A DNA stretch of 64,000 bases from Arthrobacter sp. YN (GCF_002224285.1 NZ_CP022436.1:496001-560000), one strand, 5' to 3'; shown: positions 54,973-63,870, counted from the stretch's first letter. The notes: generated from the sequence alone by a model not told the origin. Translations and numbers: made by a program.

Positions 54973-55664
54973 TTAAAGGGATCCTTCGACGAGGCGAAGA
55001 GGCAATTCCGCAAGGCTATGGATGGTCCCCTTCCGCATTGGGCCCTTGCGGTTAAGATGGAGGGTTTTTAGCCCCGCGTTCCGGGCTCCTTCGATATCGA
55101 CCCGGTAGTTATCTCCGACATAAAGGGTCTCGGTCGGCGAAACGTTCATGCTTCTGCAGGGCTGTAAGAACGCCTCTTGTGCCGGTTTGGCGTGGTTCGT
55201 AAGTTCGGAGCTGAATACCCGGTCCAGGAGAGGTGCAAGCCCTATTCTCTTGACTTTGGACGTTTGCTGGTCGTGGTTCCCGTTAGTTATGACGCCCACT
55301 GGCATGCCGATGACTCGGAGGCTCTTCAATGCCGGCGCCGCGTCTGGAAAGGCGATCCAGGCGTTCTCGTAGTTCTCAAGATAGGTGGTGAATAGCTCAT
55401 CGATTCGGGTGTCCGTTTGGGGACTAAGAGTCCGGCTAACGGGAGGAACTGGCGGAGTCGCTCACGGCGTTGTTCCTGGAAAGTGAGTTCCTTTGCGAGG
55501 AACCGGTTGTAATTGACTTCCTCGATGTGAAACCAGCAACGAGTCAGTTCGTCGGAAGGCTCTGTTCCAAGGTGTTGAAGGAAAGCGTCCACGCCGGCAC
55601 GGGCGGATGACGGATGATCGAACAGAGTGTTGTCCAGATCGAAGAGCACGGCTCGAATTTGCAC
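54973..55664 (-). pseudogene. HAD-family hydrolase broken by a frameshift
   Basis: The N-terminal part (55664 downward) encodes VLFDLDNTLFDHPSS, with the HAD motif I DxDxT, and the first helical cap. The reading frame then changes near 55428-55443: the continuing sequence is LSPQTDTRIDELFTTYLENY and on to the motif II ITNG and YVGDNYRVDIEGARNAG in a different frame. One missing base, around the minus-strand sequence CCGTTAGCCGGACTC, would restore a single 230-residue protein. Both halves are otherwise good HAD sequence. It could be a recent mutation or a sequencing error. The protein would be a phosphatase. Confidence 0.72.
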
Positions 55665-55859
55665 CCGCCCAGCGTAGCCCGTTGTTCTTCAGTGCTTGTG
55701 ACCGAAAGCTGGAGCACTCACGCCGCAGTTGATCCTCCACGGATTGATTCAACGTCCAGAGAAGGACCCTCTTACGGACACCGGCCTGCCATCGAGCGCT
55801 CCGGTTTCAAGGAAGTGGGACTCTCAATTAGTCACCAAACAGTTCGATAAGGTATATCC

Positions 55860-56108
55860 ATGGCTACTACAAACAAGTCACTGCTGATTCGTCAGAGCCG
55901 CATGCAGAAAGCACTGGGTTTGATGTTCTGCATGTCGATGGTGGGCTTGTTGGCTTCGATCTTCCTGACCGGTCGCAACCCGCTCTTCCCGGGGATGTCG
56001 GGTCCACTCCTGGTGCTGTTCTTCTTCCTGGCAGCAGCAGGCAGCGTTATCGGACTGGCAATCATTAGGTCCCGACGAGGTGCCACGGAAATCGCAGATA
56101 AGGGATAG
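55860..56108 (+). CDS. Small two-helix membrane protein
   Basis: The 82-residue frame is preceded by AAGG 8 bases before the ATG. Two hydrophobic segments are visible: ALGLMFCMSMVGLLASIFL (about 18-36) and LLVLFFFLAAAGSVIGLAII (about 49-70). The tail is basic (RSRRGATEIADKG). It resembles small actinobacterial membrane proteins of unknown role. The neighbouring stretch has broken genes, so its activity is uncertain. Confidence 0.6.
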   Translation: MATTNKSLLIRQSRMQKALGLMFCMSMVGLLASIFLTGRNPLFPGMSGPLLVLFFFLAAAGSVIGLAIIRSRRGATEIADKG

Positions 56109-56288
56109 CTCCGAAAGGCTCCCTCACTGTGCGCGGGTTAGCGTCGCCGTAAACGAGTTAAGTCGCCTGGCTAATGGTCACCGCGTGACATGTCCACGAA
56201 CAGGCGTGGCAAGGACGAACCCCGCGCCCACGATGATCCCGGTGCACGCCCACCCATTCTCCGGCCCGGTCCTCGTCGATGGTCTCGA

Positions 56289-56471
56289 TCAGGGTGCAGG
56301 CTGGCTGGACTGGTGCGGAGAGATCCGTATCGCTGACGCCGTCTCGTCGGCGCCGAGCCGCGAATACCAGCCAAGGTCTTCAGGATGCAGGTGGACGGGG
56401 CCGCCATCCAGCTGCCATCGAGCAAGTGTCTCTCCAAGCTGCGCGAGCCGTGAAGCATCGGGCATGTTCAT
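56289..56471 (-). pseudogene. Possible GNAT acetyltransferase N-terminal remnant
   Basis: A 60-residue minus-strand frame begins MNMPDASRLAQLGETLARWQ and continues DLGWYSRLGADETASAIRI. This resembles the N terminus of a GNAT-family acetyltransferase common in Arthrobacter, but the frame then stops abruptly at PHQSSQPAP. The catalytic core does not continue in frame; other frames downstream hold only short unmatched pieces. A degraded gene is the best reading, and the assignment comes from memory of the family. Confidence 0.38.
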
Positions 56472-56520
56472 CTCTGCCTCCTCATCGGGTTCGTACCCCT
56501 TGATCGAGTCCCGACAGGAA

Positions 56521-56553
56521 GACGACGACGGCGGTGCTGCCGCCGTCGTCGTC
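56521..56553 (-). terminator. Terminator hairpin downstream of repeat protein gene
   Basis: GACGACGACGGCGG (56521-56534) and its complement (56540-56553) form a 14-bp perfect stem with a 5-base loop, 44 bases beyond the stop of the minus-strand repeat protein gene. The tail on the minus strand has TTCC but no run of Ts, so it is a factor-aided or weak intrinsic terminator. Confidence 0.65.
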
Positions 56554-56597
56554 TCCTAAATCCCGTCACTAACGTCAGTTAGCTCCGCCGCTGATGA

Positions 56598-57947
56598 TCA
56601 GCCGATCAGGGCAGTGGCAGCTGAGTAGCGGGCCAGTGCGGTGTACGCAGTTTTGGTGCCTGTCACGCGAACTTTGATGGCACTTCCCTTGTCCGCGGCG
56701 ACCAGTTTGTACGTCTGGGCGGTGGCGCCCGAAATGGCGGTGCTTCCGCGGAACCACTGGTAGGTCAACGTCACCGGAGCCGGCCCCCACACGCCGGGGG
56801 TCGCGGTGAGCGTGCTGCCTACCGTTGCGGTGCCCGCGACAGTGGGAGTGGGCCCGGTCAGCGTGCCCGCCGCCACGGCAGCAGTCGCTACGGAAGTCTT
56901 GGCCGCCGTCGTGAATCCGGTCTTTGAGCCCGTGACCCGAACGGTCATGGTCTTGCCCAGATCAGCGGCAGCCAATGAGTAGGTAGCTGAAGTAGCACCC
57001 GTCACCGCAACGCCACTCCGGAACCACTGATATGCCAACGTCACAGGGGCAGGACCCCACGCGCCTGGCACAGCCGTGAGGACCGAACCAACCTTCACCG
57101 TCCCGGACACCGTCGGCACCGGCGCGGTCAACGTGCCCACCGCCACGGCGGCAGTGGCTGCGGAGGTTTTCGCCGCCGTCGTAAATCCGGCCTTCGTGCC
57201 TGTGACCTGAACGGTCATGGTTTTACCCAGGTCGGCGGCTGCCAACGTGTAGGCAGCTGAGGTGGCCCCGGTGATCGCGACGCCACTCCGGAACCACTGG
57301 TACGCCAGCGTTACGGGAGCTGGTCCCCATGCCCCGGGAACCGCCGTGAGCACAGAACCAACTTTCGCTGTCCCGGTCACCGTCGGCACCGGCGCGGTCA
57401 ACGTTCCCACCGCTACGGCCGCAGTTGCAGCGGAAGTCTTCGCCGCCGTCATGAACCCGGCCTTGGTGCCCGTGACCTGAACGGTCATGGTCTTACCCAG
57501 ATCGGCGGCTGCCAGCGAGTAGGTAGCTGACGTAGCCCCGGTGATCGCGACGCCGCTCCGGAACCACTGGTAGGTCAACGTCACGGGGGAAGGTCCCCAC
57601 GTCCCGGGAGCTGCCGTCAACACCGAACCAACCTTGGCTGTCCCCGATACCGTGGGTACCGGTGCCGTCAACGTGCCCGCCGCGACGGCTGCAGTTGCAG
57701 CGGAAGTCTTCGCCGCCGTCGTAAACCCCGCCTTGGTGCCCGTGACCCGAACGGTCATGGTCTTACCTAGATCCGCGGCAGCCAGCGAGTAGGTAGCTGC
57801 CGTGGCACCTGTGATCGCGACGCCGCTCCGGAACCACTGGTAAGCCAACGTCACAGGGGCAGGGCCCCATGCACCGGGAATCGCCGTGAGGACCGAGCCG
57901 ACTTTCGCCGTTCCCGTCACCGTGGGAACCGGCGCGGTCAACGTGCC
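56598..57947. repeat. Five tandem 270-bp repeats
   Basis: A unit beginning GGCGCGGTCAACGT recurs at exactly 270-base steps (anchors 56851, 57121, 57391, 57661 and 57931). Five units fill 1350 bases. Each encodes one 90-residue domain of the protein at 56598. The units are close to identical in amino acids but differ at synonymous sites, as expected of repeats kept by selection or occasional conversion. Copy number may vary between strains. Confidence 0.9.
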
Positions 57948-59588
57948 CGCCGCAACTGTGACAGAGGCCTGGCCGTAGTAGGGCTGGAGCGGCCAGTCGT
58001 GGACGCTGAGTCGTACGGTGACTTTTTTGCCGGCGTCGGAGGTTTGCAGAAGGAACGCGGGCCCGTTTGTCCTGTAGTCCTGGACACCGTTGACGAACCA
58101 GTCGTAATAGGGGCCAAAATCAGGGGCGGGGGTCAAAGTGCCGTGGTCAACGGTCAGGGTGTTCCCGGCGCTGGGCGTGCCCAGCAGGGTGAAGGGCTTG
58201 GACGACGTGACAGCCTCGGCACCGGATTTGCCGCCGTGAACCGAGGTGGTGTGCGGGGCATATCCGGTCTTGGTCCCGGTGACCTTTGCCCAGATGTCGT
58301 ACCCGGCATCAGCGGCGGTGGGGGTGTAGACAGTGGTGGTGGCGCCGGGAATGTCCTGGAGGGCCGCGTTGTCCTTGGAACGCTGCCACTGGTAGGCGAG
58401 GGTCACCGGAGACGGTCCCCAAACGCCGGGATCGACGGTCAGTTTCTGTCCTGCCTGGGCAGAACCGTAAACGTACGGCCGGTCAGGTGTCAGCGACAGC
58501 CCTGCAACGTCCAGCTGCATGGTCAGCTTTACCCGCTGGCCGGCAGCAGTTGCTGTCAAAACGGTTGCCGTGTCCTTGGTGGCCGTGTTGTCGTAGCACT
58601 CGGCCTTGTACCGCTTGTCGCGTGGCGTGCCTTCATAGACAGTGTCCGAGACGCAGAGCTTGTATTTCTTGCCCACTGTCATTCGCCAGTAGATCTTTCC
58701 TTGCACATTCGAAGTGAGCGGGCCCATCTGGGGTCCCTCCCAGGCTGCCGTTGCGTCGTTGTAGACCCAGGGGATATACCCGACGTCGGCAATCGGCGCA
58801 CCCGCCGGATCGACGACGGTGGCTTCCATGAGGGTTTCATCCTTGAGGACGAAGTTCACGTTGGTCCATGCGACTCCGGCCGGGACGGTAGCCACCGTGT
58901 AGGTGTCCACGGTGCCCGTGCCGGTCCAGTACTGCTCCAGGTAGAGGCGCTGGCCCGACTCGTCCCGGACACTGATGTAGGCCTGGTTGGGCGGGATCTT
59001 GGTGAGGGTGAAGTAGCCGTTGGCATCGGGCTTGGTGCTGCTCACTTGTCCGCCGTTGTTGGGTGAGGCTGAAACGGACACCGCTGTCAGCGGCTGGCCG
59101 GCCTTGTTGGTGACCCGGCCGCTCATGCTGCCAAAGGCTTCCAACTGCGGGTTGTACGTGGTGGTGGGAGCAGCATCGGTGACGGCAACCGGCGTCGAAC
59201 CGTAGGAGCTGGACTGGTTTGAGTTCCACTCGGAGGCGTACGTGGCGGAGCAGGGTCCGCTGCTGCAGGTGGTCCATATCTTGTAACTGCCGGACGCTGG
59301 CACGGTGAAACTGTAGGAGCCATCGGGAGCGGACCATGCACCGGCAACGAAGTCGGCCCGGTCGTCATTGGTATACGCACCCACCCACACGTCGCCCAGC
59401 GCAGTGGCCGTTGCGGTGGCTGTCAGCTTTCCCTTGACCACTCCCTTGAAGGTGTAGGTCGCGGCAGAGGCGGGCGCGATCCCGGCGAAGAGACCCGCGG
59501 CCACCAAAGCGACAGCCGCCAGGATGGCCCACACCCCCTGCCGTGTTCTCTGAAGTGGATGGTCGGCGGCAGGTCGCGGCAACGGCAT
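56598..59588 (-). CDS. Secreted protein with Ig-like tandem repeats
   Basis: I choose the ATG at 59588, with AAAGGACC 9 bases ahead, giving 996 residues; another ATG lies 57 bases upstream. A signal peptide (QGVWAILAAVALVAAGLFAG, ending near APASAA) is followed by carboxypeptidase-regulatory-like beta-sandwich segments (SGRVTNKAGQPLTAVSVSAS, then YFTLTKIPPNQAYISVRDES). Two divergent Ig-like domains come next (VDPGVWGPSPVTLAYQWQRS) and then five near-identical 90-residue repeats, each containing a GAWGPAPVTLAYQWFRSG-type core. The repeats look like cell-surface or adhesion modules. No sortase motif or membrane anchor ends the chain. Confidence 0.88.
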   Translation of the reverse strand: MPLPRPAADHPLQRTRQGVWAILAAVALVAAGLFAGIAPASAATYTFKGVVKGKLTATATATALGDVWVGAYTNDDRADFVAGAWSAPDGSYSFTVPASGSYKIWTTCSSGPCSATYASEWNSNQSSSYGSTPVAVTDAAPTTTYNPQLEAFGSMSGRVTNKAGQPLTAVSVSASPNNGGQVSSTKPDANGYFTLTKIPPNQAYISVRDESGQRLYLEQYWTGTGTVDTYTVATVPAGVAWTNVNFVLKDETLMEATVVDPAGAPIADVGYIPWVYNDATAAWEGPQMGPLTSNVQGKIYWRMTVGKKYKLCVSDTVYEGTPRDKRYKAECYDNTATKDTATVLTATAAGQRVKLTMQLDVAGLSLTPDRPYVYGSAQAGQKLTVDPGVWGPSPVTLAYQWQRSKDNAALQDIPGATTTVYTPTAADAGYDIWAKVTGTKTGYAPHTTSVHGGKSGAEAVTSSKPFTLLGTPSAGNTLTVDHGTLTPAPDFGPYYDWFVNGVQDYRTNGPAFLLQTSDAGKKVTVRLSVHDWPLQPYYGQASVTVAAGTLTAPVPTVTGTAKVGSVLTAIPGAWGPAPVTLAYQWFRSGVAITGATAATYSLAAADLGKTMTVRVTGTKAGFTTAAKTSAATAAVAAGTLTAPVPTVSGTAKVGSVLTAAPGTWGPSPVTLTYQWFRSGVAITGATSATYSLAAADLGKTMTVQVTGTKAGFMTAAKTSAATAAVAVGTLTAPVPTVTGTAKVGSVLTAVPGAWGPAPVTLAYQWFRSGVAITGATSAAYTLAAADLGKTMTVQVTGTKAGFTTAAKTSAATAAVAVGTLTAPVPTVSGTVKVGSVLTAVPGAWGPAPVTLAYQWFRSGVAVTGATSATYSLAAADLGKTMTVRVTGSKTGFTTAAKTSVATAAVAAGTLTGPTPTVAGTATVGSTLTATPGVWGPAPVTLTYQWFRGSTAISGATAQTYKLVAADKGSAIKVRVTGTKTAYTALARYSAATALIG

Positions 59589-59681
59589 GGGTAAGGTCCT
59601 TTTCCCCAAAAAAGTGACTGAAGGGACCGAGCGGTCCACTGCCATCGTAGGCGTCGTCCCGCAGCAGTGCCATGGGGAGTT

Positions 59682-60638
59682 CTATACGGCGGCGAGCGGC
59701 TGCTGTTTGAGTCCTTCCAGCCGCGCTTGAAGTTCGTCGGAGGTCGGGGGGTTGGCGCCGGGCCGGCTGACGGTGATCGCTGCGGCCAAGGCTGCGGTCT
59801 GTCCGATGCTTTCGAGGGCTGGTGCAGCAAACGCCTTTTCGCCTCTGGCCAACAGTTCAAAGATGAGGGCGGCCATGTAGGAGTCGCCGGCGCCGATGGT
59901 GTCTGCAACGTGGGTCTTCGCTGATGGGACGTTGAGGCGTGTCCCCGGTGCAGCAAGGAGTGCACCTTCTGAGCCCCGGGTGATGACAGCCAGCCGGGCC
60001 CCATGATTCAGGAGCCGGGAGGCGACGTCGTCCAGGGAGGATGCGGGGTACAACCAGTGCGCATCTTCGTCACTGAGTTTGATGACGTCGGTGAGGGGGA
60101 GCAGGTCCTCGAAAATCTGCTTGGCTTCAGAATGGCTGCCAAGGAGGGCCGGGCGGATGTTGGGGTCGTAGGTGACCAGGCAGGAGTCGTGGCTTTGTTC
60201 CAGGAGGGTACGCACGGTGGCGGCTCCCGGGGCCAGGAACGTGGCGATGGATCCGGTATGGAGGACTTTCGGAATCGTGGCCGGTGCTACGGGTGCAAGT
60301 TCCCAGCGGATGTCGAACTCGTAGCTGGCCGAGCCGTCCGTTGCCAGCGTTGCGGTGGCCGTGGCGGTGCGCTCCAAGGATGTTGATCCGGGAAGCAGCC
60401 GGACACCTGCGCTGTGGAGGTGGGTGGTGATGGCGGTGCCGTGTTCGTCCTCGCCGATCGCTGTGAGGAGCCCGGTCGGTACCCCGAGGCGGCCCAGGCC
60501 GTAGGCGACATTGGCGGGGGAACCGCCAGGGTAGCTGATGGTTCCTTCCCGGGTGTTCACAATATCGACCAGGGCTTCGCCGATGACGAGGACGTCCAGT
60601 TGGTTATGGGCGAAGTCGTTTGGGTGAAGGTTGCGCAT
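59682..60638 (-). CDS. PfkB-family sugar kinase, probably fructokinase
   Basis: The 318-residue protein opens with VLVIGEALVDIVNT and carries SYPGGSPANVAYGLGRLG, the N-terminal PfkB signature. Near the end the second signature, VADTIGAGDSYMAALIFEL, holds the catalytic Asp and anion hole. It phosphorylates a sugar with ATP. Being last in a transcript after frcB-like, frcC-like and frcA-like genes of a sugar transporter, fructose is the likely substrate; ribose kinases of this family look similar. A strong hairpin separates it from the transporter genes. Confidence 0.88.
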   Translation of the reverse strand: MRNLHPNDFAHNQLDVLVIGEALVDIVNTREGTISYPGGSPANVAYGLGRLGVPTGLLTAIGEDEHGTAITTHLHSAGVRLLPGSTSLERTATATATLATDGSASYEFDIRWELAPVAPATIPKVLHTGSIATFLAPGAATVRTLLEQSHDSCLVTYDPNIRPALLGSHSEAKQIFEDLLPLTDVIKLSDEDAHWLYPASSLDDVASRLLNHGARLAVITRGSEGALLAAPGTRLNVPSAKTHVADTIGAGDSYMAALIFELLARGEKAFAAPALESIGQTAALAAAITVSRPGANPPTSDELQARLEGLKQQPLAAV

Positions 60639-60683
60639 CTCGGTTCTTTCGTCGGGCTAACGGTGGGACGTTGGAAGTATGGG

Positions 60684-60719
60684 TCCGTCCGCAGACCTGT
60701 TGGCAGGTCTGCGGACGGA
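60684..60719. terminator. Sixteen-bp perfect hairpin between ATPase and kinase genes
   Basis: A 16-bp perfect stem (60684-60699 and 60704-60719) with a 4-base loop TTGG lies in the gap between the ABC ATPase stop and the kinase start. There is no T-run. It may be a partial terminator that lowers kinase expression, or a protective mRNA end for the transporter transcript. Confidence 0.7.
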
Positions 60720-60772
60720 GAAAAGGGGTTCCGATGGGACGGAAGGCCCGGACGGAAGGTCCGGCGTGGCCG

Positions 60773-61567
60773 TTAGGCTTTGGCCGCACCGGTCATGATG
60801 GCGACGGCGTCGGTCATCGTGTGGGATTGCGGGGTGATGGTTGCCGCGCATTTGCCGAGGCGCTGGATGTGGATGCGGTCTGCGACGTCGAACACGTGAG
60901 GCATGTTGTGGCTGATCAGGATGACCGGCAGCCCTCGGTCGCGAAGGTCCCGGACCAGCTGGAGCACCTGGTTGGATTCGCGTACTCCCAAAGCAGCTGT
61001 CGGTTCGTCGAGAACCACCACTTTGGATCCGAAGGCCGCTGCACGGGCCACGGCGACTGCTTGGCGCTGGCCACCGGAGAGATTCTCGACCGGAACGGTG
61101 ACGTCCTGGAGAGTGGAGATGCCCAGCCGGGTCAGCTCTTCCTTGGCTTTCCTGCGCATGCCCTTGGTGTCGAGGATTCGGAAGAGGCTTCCCAACGGTC
61201 CGGGGAGCCGCTCTTCGCGGCCGAGGAACAGGTTCGAGGCGACATCGAGGGCCGGTGAAACGGCAAGGTTCTGGTAAACGGTTTCGATGCCGTGGACGCG
61301 GGCGTCCTGCGGCCGTTTGAAGTGAACCTGCTGTCCTGAAACGAAGAGTTCGCCGGTGTCGGGAACTTCGGCGCCGGTGAGGCATTTGATGAGCGTGGAC
61401 TTGCCGGCGCCGTTGTCGCCGATGATGGCCAGAACTTCGCCCGGGTAGAGGTCCAGGCTGACGCCGTCGAGACCGACGACGCGGCCGAAGGTCTTGACGA
61501 GGTTCCTGGCCTTGAGGATGGGCTCACGGGTTTCGGTGCGGGGGGCTTCAAAATCTGTGGTGGTCAT
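60773..61567 (-). CDS. Sugar ABC transporter ATPase (FrcA-like)
   Basis: The 264-residue protein starts at ATG 61567 in an ATGA-type overlap with the permease stop. Walker A is GDNGAGKST, the signature LSGGQRQAVAVARA and Walker B VVVLDEPTAAL; the switch His lies in LISHNMPHVFD. It has one ATPase domain. Ribose-type RbsA proteins have two fused domains, so this fits the FrcA-like single-domain form. It powers sugar import with the permease and binding protein upstream. Confidence 0.92.
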   Translation of the reverse strand: MTTTDFEAPRTETREPILKARNLVKTFGRVVGLDGVSLDLYPGEVLAIIGDNGAGKSTLIKCLTGAEVPDTGELFVSGQQVHFKRPQDARVHGIETVYQNLAVSPALDVASNLFLGREERLPGPLGSLFRILDTKGMRRKAKEELTRLGISTLQDVTVPVENLSGGQRQAVAVARAAAFGSKVVVLDEPTAALGVRESNQVLQLVRDLRDRGLPVILISHNMPHVFDVADRIHIQRLGKCAATITPQSHTMTDAVAIMTGAAKA

Positions 61568-62610
61568 GACTTGACCTTTCGGATCCATTGATCGACGGAT
61601 ACGGCAATGATGATCAGGATGCCTACGGCGAGGGTCTGGTAGAGCACGTCCAGGCCAGCGAGGGAGAGGCCGTTGCGGAAGACGCCAACGATCAGAGCTC
61701 CGAGCAGCGAACCCCAGATCGAGCCACGGCCGCCGAAAAGGCTGGTGCCGCCAATCACGACGGCGGTGATGGAGTCCAGGTTCAGGTCGACGCCGGCGTT
61801 GGGGCTGGCGGCATTGGTACGGCCGATCTGGATCCACGCGCCGACGGCGAGGACTGCGCCCGCGGCAAGGTAGACGCTCATCAGGACGCGGTTGACGGGA
61901 ATGCCGGCCAGGCGGGCTGCTTCCTTGTCATCTCCCACCGCGTAGACGTGCCGTCCCCAAGCGGTCCTGCCCAGAATAAACGCTACGGCCACGTAGAGGA
62001 GGAGCATCATGACCACGCCAGTGGAGATCCGGACGGGTCCGATCGGGAAGGTGCTTCCCAGCCAGGTGAGCATGTCCGGCATGGCGGAGCCACGCACGGT
62101 GCTTCCGCCGGAGTAGAGCAGCGTCAGAGCGATGAAGATGTTCAAGGTTCCCAGCGTCACGATGAACGGCGGGAGCCGGAATCTTGTGACCAGGAAGCCG
62201 TTTAATGCTCCGGAACCAAGGCCGACGACGAGACCGGCCAGCAGCGCAACAGGCCCCGGAATGCCGTTGCTGACCGCGAGCTGGGCGATCACCATTGAAG
62301 ACAGGATCATGACCGCGCCCACGGAGAGGTCAATGCCGGCTGTCAGGATGATCAGCGTCTGGGCGATCGCCAGGGTGCCCACCACGGCAACCTGTTGAGT
62401 AATCAGGGACAGGTTCTCAACGCGCAGGAAACGATCATTGAGGAGCCCGAAGACCACCACGGCGATCAGCAGCACAATAGCCGGGCTGAGGGCTGGGTAT
62501 CGGTGGAGGAGGTTACGGATTCTGCTGAGAGGCGTCTGGCGGTCAAGGAATTCCTCGGCCAGGTCAGCATGCCCCGCGCTCGGGGGGCCGGCGGTCTGTT
62601 GCTGGGTCAC
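61564..62610 (-). CDS. Sugar ABC transporter permease (FrcC-like)
   Basis: The 348-residue protein starts at GTG 62610 behind AGGAGC. It has about ten hydrophobic helices and motifs typical of BPD_transp_2 permeases: TAGIDLSVGAVMILSSM, GLGSGALNGFLVTRFRLPPFIVTLGT and GGTSLFGGRGSIWGSLLGALIVG. This class serves ribose, xylose, fructose and galactose. The gene is coupled to the ATPase by a 4-base overlap. Confidence 0.92.
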   Translation of the reverse strand: MTQQQTAGPPSAGHADLAEEFLDRQTPLSRIRNLLHRYPALSPAIVLLIAVVVFGLLNDRFLRVENLSLITQQVAVVGTLAIAQTLIILTAGIDLSVGAVMILSSMVIAQLAVSNGIPGPVALLAGLVVGLGSGALNGFLVTRFRLPPFIVTLGTLNIFIALTLLYSGGSTVRGSAMPDMLTWLGSTFPIGPVRISTGVVMMLLLYVAVAFILGRTAWGRHVYAVGDDKEAARLAGIPVNRVLMSVYLAAGAVLAVGAWIQIGRTNAASPNAGVDLNLDSITAVVIGGTSLFGGRGSIWGSLLGALIVGVFRNGLSLAGLDVLYQTLAVGILIIIAVSVDQWIRKVKS

Positions 62611-62657
62611 TTAGGTTGCTCCTGAACTTCCATGTTCTGATAACTGCTGGGTATGCG

Positions 62658-62685
62658 GGGGAGACGCTGGTTGGAGCGTCTCCCC
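62658..62685. terminator. Intercistronic hairpin after the binding-protein gene
   Basis: GGGGAGACGCT (62658-62668) pairs perfectly with 62675-62685 around a 6-base loop between the binding-protein stop and the permease start. Such hairpins often protect the upstream mRNA and raise binding-protein levels over those of the membrane parts. Confidence 0.55.
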
Positions 62686-62698
62686 GCGTCGGAACGGG

Positions 62699-63811
62699 TT
62701 ACTTGCCCCAGCAGATCTGGGATGCTTCGGTGGTGGTGATGCTCTTCACGCCGTCGGCGGGCTTGTCAGTGACGAGCTCGACGCCGGTGTTGAAGAAGTC
62801 AAGACCCTCAGAGTTGGCAGGCTTTTTGCCGGTCTTTGCCAGCTCAACGATGGCTTTTACGCCCAGCTCGGCCATTTTGACGGGGTACTGCTGCGCCGTT
62901 GCGCCGATCACGCCGGACTTGACGTTGTTCACACCTGAGCAGCCGCCGTCAACGGAGACGATCAGGACGTCCTTTTCCTTGCCCGCGGACTTCAGAGCCT
63001 CGAAAGCACCTGCGGCAGCGGGCTCGTTGATCGTGTAGACAACGTTGACATTGGGGTTCTTGGCCAGCAGGGTCTCCATCGCGGTACGTCCACCGTCTTC
63101 GGCTCCCTGGGAAGCCTGGCTGCCGACGATTTCGTAGTCGCCGCCCTTGCCGCCGGTGTACGTTCCCGTCTTGGCTTCGTCACCGTTCTTCTTCTTATCC
63201 GCGGTGTCGATGCCGAGGCCGGTCAGGAAGCCCTGGTCGCGGTTGTAGTCCACCGAGACCACCTTGTCGTCAAAGAGGTCGATGAGGGCGATGACGGCCT
63301 TCTTGCCCGCCAGTTGCTGGGCGGTCCACTTGCCGATGAGCTCTCCTGCGTTGAAGTTGTCCGTGGCAAACGTGATGTCAGCGGCGTCGGCCGGGTCCGG
63401 CGGGGTGTCCAGTGCAATGACGAACAAACCCGCGTCCTTGGCCTTCTTCAGGGCATCCACTACTGAGGGACCGTTGGGGGTAATCAGAATGCCCTTGTCA
63501 CCCTTGGAGATTGCATTTTCAATGGCCTGGATCTGGGTGTCCTCGTCGCCGTCGGCCTTGCCGGCCGCAAGCTTAAGGTCGACGCCGTCAGCCTCGGCGG
63601 CCTTCTTCGCGCCATCCTGCATGGAGACGAAGAACGGGTTGGAGGTGGTCTTGACGATCAGCGAAACGCCGATCTTTTCATCGGAGCCCCCGCTGGATGA
63701 AGGGGAGGAGCTGCCTCCGCAGGCGGTTAGGCTCAGCGCGCCGAGCGTCAGGACTGCGCCGGCGGCAAGAAAACGGGTCCGGGCGGACCGAGTTACTTTG
63801 GAACTCAACAT
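62699..63811 (-). CDS. Sugar-binding lipoprotein of the ABC transporter (FrcB-like)
   Basis: The ATG at 63811 follows AGGAGTTTC, giving 370 residues. The signal peptide ends LSLTAC with Cys31 as lipid anchor. The mature part is a Peripla_BP_4 sugar-binding protein: KIGVSLIVKTTSNPFFVSMQ, then AIENAISKGDKGILITPNG and VVYTINEPAAAGAFEALKSAG. This class binds fructose, ribose or related sugars. The operon continues with the permease, the ATPase and a PfkB kinase. A LacI-type operator lies upstream at 63857-63870. Confidence 0.92.
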   Translation of the reverse strand: MLSSKVTRSARTRFLAAGAVLTLGALSLTACGGSSSPSSSGGSDEKIGVSLIVKTTSNPFFVSMQDGAKKAAEADGVDLKLAAGKADGDEDTQIQAIENAISKGDKGILITPNGPSVVDALKKAKDAGLFVIALDTPPDPADAADITFATDNFNAGELIGKWTAQQLAGKKAVIALIDLFDDKVVSVDYNRDQGFLTGLGIDTADKKKNGDEAKTGTYTGGKGGDYEIVGSQASQGAEDGGRTAMETLLAKNPNVNVVYTINEPAAAGAFEALKSAGKEKDVLIVSVDGGCSGVNNVKSGVIGATAQQYPVKMAELGVKAIVELAKTGKKPANSEGLDFFNTGVELVTDKPADGVKSITTTEASQICWGK

Positions 63812-63856
63812 TGAAACTCCTGGTTTTGTGGCTGTTGGCGGCGCATTTTCTGCGTC

Positions 63857-63870
63857 TGACAACGTTGTCA
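63857..63870. promoter_or_regulatory. LacI-type operator upstream of the sugar operon
   Basis: TGACAACGTTGTCA is a perfect 14-base palindrome of LacI-family type (central CG), 46 bases before the binding-protein start. A second copy, TGACAACGATGTCT, at 63935-63948 (12 of 14 bases the same) overlaps the start of the divergent LacI gene. Confidence 0.8.

Larger units (their letters stand above)
56109..56597. other. Gap with remnant and terminator
   Basis: This stretch between the small membrane protein and the repeat protein holds the GNAT-like remnant and the hairpin at 56521-56553. I see no other gene in it. Confidence 0.45.

Noticed and set aside
57999..59066. 355-residue plus-strand frame opposite the repeat protein
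   Set aside because: It is the complement of Thr/Val/Gly-rich repeats and shows no start signal or motif.
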